Positions 1 through 13,500 of a stretch of 64,000 bases of DNA are shown here, piece by piece. The first letter of the stretch is position 1. Each line of letters opens with the position of its first letter. The notes under the pieces are model-generated. The model was not told where the DNA came from. It saw only the letters and a program-made list of their open reading frames with translations, and did not search any database. The stretch comes from Chaetomium olivaceum (taxonomy: Eukaryota; Ascomycota; Sordariomycetes; Sordariales; Chaetomiaceae), in the NCBI GenBank assembly GCA_039881045.1, contig JAYWVB010000023.1, positions 474,785 to 538,784 on the forward strand, given 5' to 3'. A program made the position numbers and the translations under genes.

Positions 1-3000
1 CTCAAGCTTGCCCATTTCGTTCATTTCGTTTGGGCAATGGGAGCCTGTGCGTTGGCAAGGGGCAGGTAGAGGAGGTGTGGTGTTGCATCATTCCCGCGGT
101 AGGGCTTATCGAGGGCTGCCCGAATGCGTGCCCCGCCACGGCAAACTCCCTCTCTAGCAGTCGTGTACAAATCATTGCGTGTTGCGCCCGCTCACCGACT
201 TTTGAGGCTGCAATTTTAACGCAAGGCCATGTCCTCTATCCGCTCGCTCTTGGGGAGCTACTCGGTAACTAGCCAGTCTATTCGTTTGCCGATGAAGGTG
301 GAGGGGGTGCGGGAGAAACCTCGCAGCCGACCTTTTCCGCATTTTCACCCATTTTCAGGCATCGATTCCCTGTCACAGGGACGTCAGCGTTTTCTTCACC
401 CCGCGAGAGACGTAACAAATGGTCCGGAGTAGCCCCGTACATGGCCGACTAAACCTCCGAGGAACTGCTTCGACCCGATCTCGGGCACGCCGGGAGCAAG
501 ATAGTTCTTGCCCAGAGCTCTAGATCTTGCAATGCACACGCAGTTGCCAACAAGGCCAGCATATCGAGCCGTCCCTTCTTCAGCTTTGCTGCTTGGCATT
601 CACCAAGAACCAGGATCCCGACCACCACGGTACTGGTACGTGATGCAGTTGAGTTCTTAACGAGTGATTTTGGACCTGCCGAGTATAATTATAACTTGAA
701 GGTGGGACCATAACGACGACTCCCCATCATTGGTGCATTTCATCGTCTTCCCTCACGACAGCAAACTATCCTCTAAAACAGGGGATACAGCAATTTTCTG
801 TTCTTTTCCCTTTCTGGGGCCATCCACCTTCCGTTTCTTGATCCCGAATGCTGACAGTAAGTCAAGGGCCAAGAGGCCGAAAGCCAAAACCCTCGTACAC
901 AGAACTCCCTGAGCGGAGTGTGAGTCGGGCCTTCGTCGGTCAGCACCGGCATACGTACCCCACCCGACCAGCCCCCAGCCCCTAGCTAGGGGAAACGGGG
1001 CCCTCGGCCGGTCGCCTACGTCATCCGCTTTAGGAAGGCTTCTCGAAACATTCGCCGGGCTCCACCTGGCCCACACCGGGGCGTCGCCGGGAAGATATCG
1101 GGGCATCGGACTCGGGGCTGCCGGAGGTATGACAGCTCCGCCCCGCATCCCCCCACCCCCGCCATCCCCTCCAACAACAACTTCCTACCGCGCTCAGCAT
1201 CGGCGCGCAGACTCACCAGACATCCTACCCCATGACGTGACCACCAGACACATGGCAAAGCCAACTGAGTCGGATCTCGCAGCGGTTTCGGACATGACCG
1301 GGACGACAACCGGAGCAGCTTGACTCATGGGAGAGGGTTCGCCCGTAGGGTACTTGGGCGATGTAGCCGGTACGGCCGTTACGGTGGCGGCGCGAGCGCG
1401 TGACCCCACGGGGCGCGCCCGATGAGATGGGCCACGCGGGCTGAGGCGGAATCTCGATCTCGTTTCAGCTCCCCTTCGCTGGTTTTTATTCGCACAGTAT
1501 CCTCCACGGCGCGGTCCACATGCCGCAAACTGTTGGCTGCTGAAGTCGTTCGTCTGTTGTTGAGGGTGCTAGCGCCGGCGAACGCAAAGCGGGCGAGCGG
1601 GTGTGTTGTGGGAGAGAGGTCTGCGCGCAAAAACGCGGGGTGTTGTCACATCTGAGTGGGCAACCCTATGGTGTCTGTGTCGTGGGTTCGTCATGGTGGG
1701 GTGCATTTGTAGCGCGTGTCATAGTTGGTAGCGTGTTGTTTAATTTGACATATGGTCTAGGGGACAGTAGAAACCACGCGCTAAAGCGTGGTTGAGTATC
1801 ATCGTCGTGCCCAGACGTCGTTACCCCTTTTTTTCCTTCCACCTAGGCCACCAATCCTACCCGTGCTCTCCTCAGCGTACCATGTTATACTCACAAGCCC
1901 ACTTCAAAGGAGGGTAGCTGAAAACCTTTTGAAGGAGGGTAGCCAAACTCGTGGCAACACAACTCCATCGCGTCCCCCCTTCTCATGTGCGAAGCAAATT
2001 CTGATCGGGACTGCCGTCGAGATGCCACCACACCATCACGAGCACTGCCATCGATCGATTCACCTCTAACCCCCATGTGACTGTCACATTCCGCGGAGAA
2101 AGGGGCGGGGAAACAGAGTTTTCACAACCTTCAGCTCAGAAAGATTGTGTGGTGAGGCCAGAACTGACTCTCTATACAGCCCGGTCTATACACAACCTCG
2201 TGGCGGAATCTGGAGTTGTGGGATTGTTATGGGGTGGGCGTCAGTGCGCCGCGAGATCTGCACAGTACGAGCAATTCGTCCTCTACGCAGTCCCTGGCCG
2301 CGATCTCGAGGCGGGTGGCTGGTTCTGAGGATCGTGGCTTCGTGATTTGTCGCCTAGGGGAGCTTTTGGTCTGATGTTGGTTGTAGTCGAGTCATGCGGG
2401 CTGGGGTAAGGACGAGATGGGACGGTGATGTCAGGCCTGCGTAGGGCTGTCACGAGTCACGAGAGGGGTTGAGAGGAAAGAGTTTTTTATTGTGATGATA
2501 TATTTTGGTGTTTTATCGATTTAATGTGTTCTATCGTTGGGTCGTCTGATGTGAGCCAGCGTTTGTCGTCACCTACGCTGTCGCCGTTTTCCAGGGGGCT
2601 AACGTAGGGGAGGTGCAAGAAGACCACTGGTCGCCCCCTTTTTGTTGTTTACACTCAAAGAACGATTCTGCCACCCAATCTACTGCCTCTATTTATCTTG
2701 TCTTGGATGTTTTCAGCTGGTTAGCCAACACGTTTCTCCTTCCGCAACTATCACCAGACTACACAATCAACATGTGCCTACCATACAAAGTACATACCAT
2801 GAACTTGCACCAGCTTGCGTCACAAGTATAGGTACACCGAAGATTCTCCCGGAAGTCGAACCGTTACTACGTCGACTCCAGACATCGAACAATAACTACG
2901 TAGATTCCTCAGACGCTCGAACGACCACTACGTGTGGTGCTCAGCTACTCGAATGATAGCTACGTAGGTCCTGTAGGCTCATGTTCTCATATGTTGTCTC

Positions 3001-4740
3001 TTCACATGTCACTATTAGACAACTCAGTGCTTGACCCCATAGGGCTGAAGTATCAGACGCGTGAATCTCCTGCGTGACGCCGGAGTGAAGCCGAGAATGA
3101 CGTATCCTGGCGTGTTGGAAGTACTAACTCCCTGCACTGTTACTTTTTGTTTCCGTTCTGTTTGGGGAGTATGGTACTCGGGGTAGTTGTGGTTGGGAGT
3201 GCTCATTTGCTGGGGCTGATGTCATCTGTGAGGATCCAACGGTCGGTGTCCGAAGTTAAGAGTGTTGATATGTGTTTCCGGATCAGTTGCTTGACGTACT
3301 TATGATGTGGTCCATGGTATTAATGATTCGATCATCTCCTACGCAACGGTGACTAGACCAGATAAGAGGAGGAATATAGGCGTGGGAGTTATGATTCTGA
3401 AAATGGGTGGCATTCTAATCCGACCCAGTCTCCGGAGGTAGTTAACGAATAGGGTACTGTAATAAAAAATGAGGCCATGAAGAACAAATACCCGGACTTG
3501 ATTTCCTATTCCAATGCCCACGTGCTTCTCTGTTTGCTGTTGCATCGATATGACACAGAGAAATCTGGCATGAACCGACTGATGTCTGACCGAGTCCCTA
3601 CGGCCCTTTAATAAGGCATTGTTTGGGAATTAAATTGGTTCAACTACCATCATTCATCACACTTAAGATATGGTTGCTAATCATGATTGAGTTTGACAAC
3701 CTCAGAGGTAAGTTGTGGTTTTAAAACTTTAACCTAAAGTTTCATCGGACAAGATCTAGCATGGGCCATGGATGGGATTCAAAAGTTGACAGTTAATTTA
3801 ACCTCAATAGTGGTGTTCTTGAATCAGAATGAGTACTGGACTCTGAATCCGAGAGGCAGAAACCACCTAGTCTCGCGGATGAAGATATCATGTAAGGGGT
3901 ACATGCACCGGGACATGCCACCACTTCCACCTAACCACGGGGAGAACGGCCGGAACCCACCACCAGCATGACCCAGGACAAGGAAGTGCCATTTGGTTAT
4001 ACCTTACGCATCTTGGCAATTGGGCAACACGCATCCGAAGTATGCGAAGGAGTTCCGACCCGAGAAAGCCAACCGTCGCATTCCTCGGATTAATAATAGA
4101 CAGTTCGCCTGAGTCGGCCAATTACAAGTGTTGCTTGATAGGGAGATATGAAGGCACTGCTGTAGTATTTGTATAAGACTCTGAGAGGTCCGTCCCCTTC
4201 AGCATTCCTACATTCCCACATCCCCCTTTCGAATTGCTACTAACCAAAGCCGTGTCTACGGACAAGGGCTTGGCTCTTGTTCTTGCCAAGCACCAACACC
4301 AACACCTAGCAAATCAACATACCTCCCAAACGACTGCCCCAGGCGCCATACTTGATACTCGCGGCTTGTTTTCCCTTGTCATCCTTTAGACACCCCCTAT
4401 GGCTCATCTGGACGCTCTTATTTCTCTCGCCTACCTGCGTTCATACCCGCTCAAATGGCGGCAATAGCACGCTAGGTGATCCAAGCCCGCAGAGCGCGGA
4501 CAGTGGTACGGCGGGCAGGTGTCGGCGGGACACAAACGAATTCTGAGTGTTTCGACATCTGGATCATGCTGGCGGGCTGCGGTGATGGACGGTGAGGCAG
4601 GTGATGGTGATGGTGATATCGGCCCCAGCTAAGCCGACAATCGATTGCAGGCACATCCTTTCTGTTGGAGTCGCCTCCGTCACCGTCGAGGTCTTTCTCT
4701 GACAACAACTACCAGGTGGATAACACCGGGATATGCGCCC
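1..4740. other. Long stretch without a supported gene
   Basis: No reading frame here has a recognisable domain, a convincing exon-intron series or codon use like the genes further right. Open frames are short and overlap on both strands. The stretch holds small direct repeats (two copies of a 12-nt AAGGAGGGTAGC-like word near 1907 and 1932), a short perfect hairpin at 1772-1793, and a four-unit degenerate tandem repeat at 2856-2975. It could contain regulatory DNA for the regulator gene that ends at 4741, or decayed sequence. Confidence 0.5.
2856..2975. repeat. Degenerate tandem repeat, four units
   Basis: Units start near 2856, 2885, 2917 and 2949 (spacing 29, 32, 32). Each opens with TCGAA, continues with a variable core and carries ACTACGT or GCTACGT about 10 nt later. 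The units are diverged and lie in no supported gene. Confidence 0.5.
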
Positions 4741-6123
4741 TCAGCGGAGCAGCTCGGTCTGGGCGTAGTGCATAGGCCACTCGGCGTACTTCTTGTACTC
4801 CTCGGGCAGATTAGCGTCGATCTGTTTCACCCAGGCGATCATGGACTTTTCGCGGTAGGCGAAGCGGCGGCCCATTTCGCCGAGGGCGACGTATCCGATG
4901 ACGAACTCGATGAGCATGAAGTGGATGAGAAGAAGCTGCGCCGGGTAGTGGTTCGGGTCTACAAACGGGGCAAATTCCTCGGGCGCCGCGCGCAAGACCA
5001 GGCCGTAGTGTTCAGAAAACAGAGCAAAGGCTAACATGGGGTGTTAGTGTTGGGGGGGCTGGGAAGGGGGTTGAGGTATAACCATTACTGACCTTCGGTA
5101 GCGGAGATCCTTGCGATATTGATGACGCGCTCAGTGGAAGCCAGAAACTTGACCTCCAACGAGCTGGTGCAAAGGGGCCCAAGTGCGCGCACGGATTCGA
5201 GAGCGCTGGAAAGGATTTCTTCTTCTTTTGGCTCAAGGACAAACGGGGCTGTCCCGAGAATCCTCCTGACGCTCTCGCCATAACCTACCTGGGTAAAGGA
5301 CCGGAAGATAGAGTCTGGGTGCTTCGGTAGGAATGTTTGCGCAATGACGTGAGAGCCCTTTATCATGGTCATGAACTCGCTCATGCCCTCGGGCATGCAT
5401 GATGCTTGAAAGGCTAACGTGAAGATGGCGGCATACCTGGCGTCCGCTTCTGGGGTAGATTTCGGGGGCGTGCTTAAGGCTTGATTCAACAGCTTGATGG
5501 CTTTGACTCGGTGGGACAGGGCATGGGACGCGACGTTGGCTCCGTAGATGTCGAGGTGCGAGGCGGCCAGACCCAACATGGCGTGCATCAAGTAGTCATA
5601 CTGCGATGTGTTAGTGAGCAAAGTGATAGACGGCGTAAGTAAATATACACTACGGGTAACTAACGCTGTGTGCTAAGGGCGCTACGTTCTTCCACATTTC
5701 GTCACCTTGGATGGGGAGCGCCGGATACGCGCTAACTAGGAAATGATGAAAGAAACGCATGTCGTCCGGGGTAAAGATTGTGGCCGTGGACTGGAGCGGG
5801 GTCGAGGGCGAAGGTATCGCGGACCGTGACGACGAGACGACCACCGCCAGAGGATTCTGCCATTGCCGAGGGCGGCTATCCGGGTACTCACAGTCCAGGC
5901 CGACGCGGGTGCAGTTAGAGCATACGGGCCGTGACTCCTGACATTTCACTTTTCTGCGCTTGCAGTTGAAGCAGCCCCGGCGCGATTTGGTGTGCCCCTT
6001 CCGGGGAATTGGCCTCCGGCGAAGCTTGATACTCAACTCGGCGGGATCCGGGGACGGAGTTCCGGTCGTCGATACCAGAGCGGAGCCCGGCGAGTTTACC
6101 GGCTCCGTATTCTCCGAGCTCAT
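4741..6123 (-). CDS. Zn2Cys6 fungal transcription factor
   Basis: This encodes a 418-residue binuclear zinc-cluster regulator expected to bind DNA in the nucleus. The model has three exons: 5665-6123, 5093-5600 and 4741-5030. The introns have donors GTTAGT and GTCAGT, acceptors CAG and TAG, and the spliced length is a whole number of codons. The Zn cluster lies at about residues 51-78 with spacing C-x2-C-x6-C-x6-C-x2-C-x6-C, preceded by a basic stretch. The remainder is helical and resembles the C-terminal half of sterol-uptake-control (Upc2-like) and similar C6 regulators, where a fungal-specific domain follows a Ser/Thr/Pro-rich linker. The target genes cannot be told from sequence. The gene is divergent from the acyl-CoA synthetase gene at 7670, 1.5 kb away. 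No frame damage is seen. Confidence 0.88.
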
Positions 6124-7669
6124 GGTTCCACCGGTTCTTGACTGAACTTGCCGAGTAAGCCGGGATAGAAGCTGGGGCGGATCGTCAATAAACCATAACC
6201 CAACGAAAGTGAAAACTAGAAAAAGTTAGGCAAGGCGAAATGCGCAGAGTCAAGAGAAGTTTGGGTGAAACCTTTGGCGTTGTGCGGCCTCCAAAGCTGA
6301 CGTTGATGTTGTCGTCAGTCACACTGGGCCCAATGTCAGCTTCCGGAGGGGCAATGGCCCGAATACCGCAAATGCATCCCCTGGCTCGTTGTTCCCGGGC
6401 TTGTGACCGTTGATTGGGAGCCGAGACCAGGGTTCAATACCAAGGCGGACCCGCCGCTAAGAGGCGCGGTTCACTCAAGTAATCTGGATGTACTCGTATG
6501 GACACATCGTCTTTCAGATCGTTTGTTGTCAAATGAAGGACTCAAAAAGCCAGGCATGGACCGGTTCTGACGTCCATAGATCCGACAGAACAGCGGTTTA
6601 TGTATATCTCGCCGGAATATTTCATGTGCGGGACGAAATGAAGGTGGAGTTGCGTTTAGCTACCTTCCCGAGCTGGACTCGGAAAATACCCTCGTTGAGT
6701 CTTTGCCTTTTGAACTTTGGAGCATGACCCGAGTTTGGCCGTCCAATCTCAAATTAAGCACAAGACGAACACCCAACCACTAGGCAAAAGCGCCAAATGT
6801 GAATGTGTTGAGACAGTAGGAAAAGAAACGGAACAGACGTCACACAGTAGTCTATACAGCTGCTCAGTACAAAGTAAAATAACTATAGGTAACCAACTAA
6901 TCTGTATTATATGGCTGGTTTTAGTCGACTTATCGGTTTCCTCTTGCCCACCCTACACAATGGAAGTCCACGGCTTCTTTTTCTCGAGCCCTTCCTGCTT
7001 TGAGGCATCCTAGTGAGCTCAATTTCTTTCACGATAACGTCATGTGGGTTCAGACTGGAGAAACAGCGGGTTGAGGTGACAGGCTTGGCGATCGGGACCC
7101 ACCCGATAGATCCTTGGCATGGAAAGCTCCGACAGGGTAACGAGGAGTTGTGGAGGGCGTCCGGGGTTGGCCTGTTCCACAGCCCAGCTGGTCGCCGTGC
7201 GTCATAGTGCTGCTTGGAGATGCACCTCGAGGAGAGAGAGGTCGGGCGAGCCTCTCGCGCAAAGGGAGGGGGGCAACTCAAAAGAGCTGAGATTCCTCGG
7301 AATCTCTCGACTTGTTGCTCCCTGCTGAGTAAAGCCACCTAACCCCCCCCAACTCGAATCTCAACAAAAACCACAACTCTTCATTGGCGAGCGAAGCACA
7401 CCGGCTGCGCCCGTCTGCACTGTCTCACCTGCCACCCATCTGAACTGCAGGGCCCCAAGAAACGCCAACCGAGGCAGCTCGCCCAGCTGTCCGAAACACG
7501 TTCTACATACAAAGGTCGCAAACCTCGGCACACGACAGCTCGACCCACTGTCATATTTCAATAAAGTTACGCGAGGTGACGTTCTAAAGTTTGCACGAAA
7601 AAAATATTCGAAGGAGAAAGGTGTCGAAGTTAGGTACCTATAGTTGCCAGCAACCCACAGCTTCGCAAC
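6124..7669. promoter_or_regulatory. Divergent intergenic region, regulator / acyl-CoA synthetase
   Basis: This 1.5 kb separates two divergent genes and must hold both promoters. An open frame at 6907-7338 (-) has no recognisable domain or gene-like codon use and I do not call it. No specific operator was identified. Confidence 0.4.
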
Positions 7670-10003
7670 ATGACGTACAAGTACAGTGCCAAGCCAACGC
7701 CTCTGGGCAAGGTGCAAAAGCCCCCTTACACCGTCGAGGCATCCGGTTTCCAGCCCCGTCGAGGCGAGACCACCCCGCGCCGGCATCCGAAAGCTAAGGA
7801 TGGTTTGCTCGAGCGCCCAGCTCCAGAGGTCAACACCACCTTCGACTTGTTGAAACGGAGTGCCGAGCTCTACAGCAACGAGCCGGCCGTTGGTAGCCGG
7901 AAGCTGATTCACACCCACAAGGAGAAGAAGAAGGTCCCCAAGGTCGTCGACGGCAAGACCACCGAGGTCGAGAAAGAATGGACTTACTACGAGCTGTCTG
8001 ACTACACCTACATCACATACCAGGAGTACTTTACCCAGGTTTTGCAGGTGGGCGCTGGTTTGAGGAAGCTGGGGTTGGCGCCTAAGGACAGGCTGCATAT
8101 CTTTGCTACCACAAGGTGCGACTGTGCTCTCAAACACCTTGGTTAGAATCCACAATTGCTGACGCTCAAGATGAACGACGCAGCTCGCAATGGCTCACTA
8201 TGGCACACGCATGCTCCTCGCAATCCATGACCATCGTCACGGCATACGATACCCTTGGCGAGAGCGGCGTTGAGCACTCTCTCGTTCAGAGCAAGGCGAA
8301 CGCCATGTTTGTCGATCCGCACCTGTTCAAAACGATCAATAATCCGCTCAAAAAGGCCGAAGTCGTCAAGTTCCTCATCTACAACGAGGAATCCCACCTG
8401 CCCGTGCCTGATGCCGAGATCGAGAAGTTCAAAGCCGACCACCCGGAGCTCACAATACTATCGTTCGGCGAACTGCGCGCACTAGGGGAGGACAACCCGA
8501 CGGAACCAGTCCAACCGAGCCCCGAAGAAATGTATTGCATCATGTACACCTCCGGCAGCACCGGCCCGCCCAAAGGTGTCCCCGTCTCCCACGCGGGCTT
8601 CGTTGCCGCCGTGGCGGGCTTGTACTCGGTCATGGAGGAAGCGGTGAGCCACCGCGAGTATGTGCTGGCCTACCTCCCACTGGCGCACATCTTTGAGCTC
8701 GTGCTCGAAAACCTCGTCATCTTCGTCGGCGCGACCCTCGGCTACGGCTCGCCGCGCACACTCTCCGACACCAGCATGCGCAACTGCTATGGCGACATGC
8801 GCACCTTCGCGCCCACAGTCATGGTCGGCGTCCCCCAGATCTGGGAGACGGTCAAGAAGGGCATCGAGAGCAAGGTCAAAGCGTCGGGTGCACTCTCCAG
8901 CACCGTCTTCAACGCGGCCCTCGCCCTCAAGTCCTTCCTCGTACACAACGGCCTGCCCGGCGGCGCCCTCCTCGACAGCACTGTCTTCAACCAAGTCCGC
9001 GCCGTCACCGGCCCGCCTGCGCTTCGTCGTCAACGGCGCCAGCGGTATCGCCACGCCCACCCTGCACTTCATCTCCATGGCCGTAGCGCCCATGCTCAAC
9101 GGCTACGGGCTCACCGAGACCTGCGGCAACGGCGCGCTCGGCTGTCCCCTCCAATGGACCCCCGACGCCGCCATCGGCCCCATCCCCGCCGCCGTCGAGA
9201 TCAAGCTGGTCTCCCTCCCCGATCTCAACTACTCCACCACCACCACCCCCCCCCAAGGCGAGATCCTCATCCGCGGCGCGCCCGTCTGCACCGCCTACCT
9301 GGACAACCCGGAAGAAACCGCCAAGGCGATCACGCCCGACGGCTGGTTCCGCACGGGCGACATCGGCGAGTTCAACGCCGACGGCCACCTGGCCGTCATC
9401 GACCGCGTCAAGAACCTGGTCAAGCTACAGGGCGGCGAGTACATCGCGCTCGAGAAGCTCGAGGCCATCTACCGCGGTGCCGCCTGCGCGCAGAACATCA
9501 TGGTGCACGGCGACAGCTCGGCGCCGCGGCCGATCGCGCTGGTGGTCGGGAACGAGAAGGTACTCGCGCAGATGGCGAAGGAGGTTGGGGTTGCCGAGGG
9601 GGCGGATCTGTACAAGGACGGGAAGGTCAGGGGCGCGGTGCTGAAGGCGCTGCAGGGGCTGGCAAGGAAGGAAGGGTTGAGCGGGATGGAGACGGTGGCG
9701 GGGGTGGTGCTGCTTGAGGAGGAGTGGACGCCGGCGAATGTGAGTATTCTTTTTTTTTCTCTTCTTTTCTTTCCGTTTTTTCCTTCCATTCTTTTCCTTT
9801 TTCTTCTTTTCTGTTCTGTTCTGTTGTGATCTGTCCTGTTCTGCTTTTCCTCCACCTTTCCGTCTGGATACGACTACTCTCTGGTCTGATTGGTTGCTAA
9901 CGGTTGATAATAGGGACTGGTGACAGCTACACAGAAGCTGAATCGTAAGGCGATTAGGGAGAGGTACGCCAAGGAGATCAAGGCTTGCGTGGAGGGTAAG
10001 TAA
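7670..10003 (+). CDS. FAA1: Long-chain fatty acid-CoA ligase (Faa1/Faa4 type)
   Basis: The enzyme activates long-chain fatty acids to acyl-CoA using ATP. It normally acts at the ER, lipid droplet or plasma membrane. Exons are 7670-8115, 8184-9739 and 9914-10003. Intron 1 carries a CTGAC branch site; intron 2 is long (174 nt) and very pyrimidine-rich. Recognisable motifs are the AMP-binding loop YTSGSTGPPKG (codons near 8548), GYGLTET (near 9100) and the FACS-type DGWFRTGD (near 9340), ending in a short lysine-rich tail. The restored length is about 697 residues, normal for the family. The frame breaks once, at about 9010-9014, where two bases seem to be missing from a G/C run between VTG and RLRF. 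No intron signals fit there. Codons end in C up to about 9530 and in G afterwards. Confidence 0.92.
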
Positions 10004-10516
10004 GGGGCGTATGTGCACGGGACGGGCTATCTCTCGGGTTTCTGCTTGGCGATGTGATTCCTTCAGCATTTCAGGTTGTGTTGCTCTTGAAACTGGGCTA
10101 GGCGTAGGGCGAGTGAAGTACTTGGCCGGCGTTGGGTATCTTGAAAGTACTTCTCCATCTTTGAACAATCTTCTTGCACGCTGCTCTGGGACGAGTAAAA
10201 AATGTATGCTTCAAGCTTAGCGAACTAACGATGATATGACGATGGATCTAATGCAATTGGTATCTCGAATAATCAGTACCATGAGATGAACCTGTCCCCA
10301 GCGCCTTGCTTCCATAACTTCTCTCGTAACGCATCCCAGTCATCAGTTCCCAGTCATCAATCCCCTGCTCCTGGCTTGAATCAAAGCAGCTTCGACCCGT
10401 CTCAGGAGACCCGCTCCGGTCTATATGAAGCGCCTCTCCCAGCTAATCATACCCGCTATGTCTATCCAAAAAGAACATCACCCGTCACACACTACGCACC
10501 ACCCTCCACCAACACC
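10004..10516. other. Convergent 3' region
   Basis: About 510 bases lie between the stop codons of the acyl-CoA synthetase (+) and the deubiquitinase (-). They presumably hold both 3' UTRs and polyadenylation sites. Nothing else is recognised. Confidence 0.4.
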
Positions 10517-13500
10517 TCACGTCCCCCGGCGCCGGTAGTAAACCATATACGCCGACGTATTCCCATTCTGGTACATCGTCTCGGTCAGATCCCCCGGCTG
10601 GCCACTTCCAATCTTGACACGGTCCACCACGTCATCATTGCAGCGGAACCAGTCGGACGGGTCCTTGGACATCTCGTCCTGGACGTAGCTGTAGTAATGC
10701 CCACCGTTGATGCCTTGGCCGACATGCACGGTGACAGCGTAGCAGTCGTAGCGCATCTTGCCGGCGAAGTGGCGGTCGTCGGTGGTGGCCATGTCCGGGT
10801 CCGGCTCGGCGCAGTAGCGCGTGAGGTCGAGGTCGCGGATCGGGAAGCGCACCTTGGAGTGAATCTTGCCTGACGACATAAGCCGGTTGCTGAACCCACC
10901 GCCGCCGGCGCTATTAAAACGGTTGAGGCAGAAGGCGAGGCGGTCAGGCAGCCGCGCGAACTTGGCTTTGCGCGTGCGCCCGGGTTTGTTGCACGTCTCG
11001 CAGACCAGGTCGGGGAAGTGCTCCGAGGTTTGATGGTTGGCGAGCAGGCTGTCGAGGTCCGTCGGGTCGTCCATGCCGGCGAGGTTGAGGATCCAGACAT
11101 CGCACGGTTGAAAGAGGCGGATCTCTTGCCGGCAGGCGCTGTTGTGGCACCGCGAGATGAACACCTCAAGCCCGCGGAAGTACTTGTCCACGACGGAGGC
11201 GCTGGCTTTGGAGTAATCACGCCAGTAATCGACGGCATTCTGGATGATGGTGCCGTCCTTGGGCGTGTACGGCTTTTCCTCCTTGGGGGGCTTTCTGTCG
11301 CGGCGGACGTTGGTCTCGTCGTGAATATTGTCCATGATAAAAGAGTAGAACTCTTGGGCATCTTGCTGTGAACAACCACCGAATATGTCGGATTCCGGCT
11401 TATCCCTACCATTTGAGCTCTTGGAGTGAATGAAGTGGATGTATTCCTATGTAGCGTCAGTAATGGGCACACCGCAGCAGTGGCACAGGTACTTACCATG
11501 AACGTTTTGGCTGCAAGGGACTTGAACGTCCCTTGATTGAGCCAGTGTAAAAGGTTGGCCAGACACTTAGTGAGGAGCTGGGGGTTTTCAAGGTTTTCAT
11601 CCGGCTTCATAGGCACCTTGTACGTATCCTTCCATTCCCCGCTCCACACCTCACGCGCGAAACCGGGCGTAGCGAACATGGCTTGCAAGGAACTGTTGGC
11701 GAAGCAGAAGACACCGGGGTTCTGTAGGCCTGTTCGGTACTTCCGGACCGTGTCGACGACTTGGGCCCCAGACTTTTTGGCCAAAACGACAGAGCTATCC
11801 TCGGCCTCTGCAAGCCCGCTATAGCTCCTTCGCGGAAGTGCCGGGGGTGGGCGCGTCGGTGGCGACGGGAGCGAGGTGTAAAGGTTTTCTTCGTGGGATA
11901 AACGATGATGGAAAGGACTTTGCGGACGACTAGTCGGGGGGCTGACAGGAGATACCATCGACTCGTGGTGTTCGGAAATGGGAGGGAATCGGCGAAGGAA
12001 ATCCTCGGTTGTCCTAATCGGGGATATCGCCCCGGCATCCCCAATGGTCTCTTCCCATCGCTTGGCCTCTGCCGGATCTTGTATCGGCCGAGTCACGTAT
12101 GTCTGGCGCCGGTTTAGGAATGAACGTGCCATGGGGTTTGCCGCGTGCTTTTTCGATGTCGTTGTCGAAGACGACTGAAGACTCGCGTTGCCGACCAGAC
12201 TCGTCCACGCGTCTAACCCTCCACGTAGCAACTTCGGAGAAACCTGCAACCCTGATGCGCCCGTGAAGTCGTATTGGCTAAGGGCATTGAACAGACCAGA
12301 TGCAGCTCTCTCTTCGGGGGTTTGCGGTCTGGGAACAATCTGCTCGGAGTCCTGGTCATAAAACACCACCAAGTCAAACTCATGGCGCTTTTCAAAGAGC
12401 AGCTGCTCTGATGTCGGTGCCAGAACCATGCTATCTGCGACCTGCTCCGCCGAGATATGATCCCTAGCAAGCACCTCGGGCTCTAGGCATATGGTCGCCT
12501 GCGACATGATGTGGCCATCATCGAAATCCTCGCGGCTCCTGATGTCAATGAGTAGAATCGAAAGGTCCTTGGCCCCGGTCCTCATAAACCCAAGTAGATC
12601 CTCAACAGATATTGTGTCGCCGTCTGGGATGGATAGCTTGGCCCGTTTCGCTGGGACGCTTGCGGACTCGGCATTATGGGCACGTGCAGAAAGCTCAGGG
12701 GGCTTCGCATGTTTGGGTGCCTGTTTGGGGGGCGCCTTTGGAGGTCCTGCCGAGTTGGTTCTCGTAAACATGGCACGGGGAGCACTCGAGGGCAGAGCAG
12801 CCGTTTCGCTCGAAATAGTGCCTCGCGGCGGGTTGTAGATTGCGTCAGGCATCCTAGGCAACCCGGCGATCGCCCCGGTCAATGGCGGGTTTGGAGGTGG
12901 CGCTTCCGGAGACTTTGCCCCGCTGACGATCCCGAAGACGCGGCCGATTGTGTTCGGATATGGTGTAGGCCTTGGGACGGGTTGGCCGCGCCTGCTCGAA
13001 GGTTTGCAAAGCGCTGGAGGAGGTCCTGAGATTTAATCGAGGCCGTCGCTGTACCTGGCCGCAGCGCATTACCATGGAGACCTTGGGGTTTTGGGTGGAC
13101 GACGGGCCTGTTCTTGGGCGGAGAGGCAACCGGCACGTTATTGACCTTTGTAGCCGCATCAGCAGCGTTTCCCTCCCTTGCCCGTCCAGTGTCCCGTTGC
13201 CAGCGGATTCCGGCCGGCGAGTGGTAGGCTGAACGCCCGTCCTAGCATTGTCGGCCTTGATTTGTCCTTTGATAGCCTCAAAGTCGCCGTGGACGGCACG
13301 CACCTGGCGCAGGAGTCGCTGGTAGCGCTCGAATTGTGCCTTATTATCGCGTTGTAGCGATACCCACCCCTTGTTCTTCTTAATGTCATGGAGGAGAATA
13401 GTGCTGGCCCGTATGTAGTCTTTGAGGGCGAGGTCAGGTCTGCCAAAGCTTTTCGACGACTCAGCTTGCCGTAGAACCATTTCTGCTGTCAGGAGAACCT

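Noticed and set aside
6907..7338. 143-codon minus-strand frame upstream of FAA1
   Set aside because: No domain, no gene-like codon bias, overlaps the expected promoter.
9000..9025. A hidden intron to explain the FAA1 frame change
   Set aside because: No GT-AG pair fits and the protein joins directly with a two-base loss; similar losses recur elsewhere.
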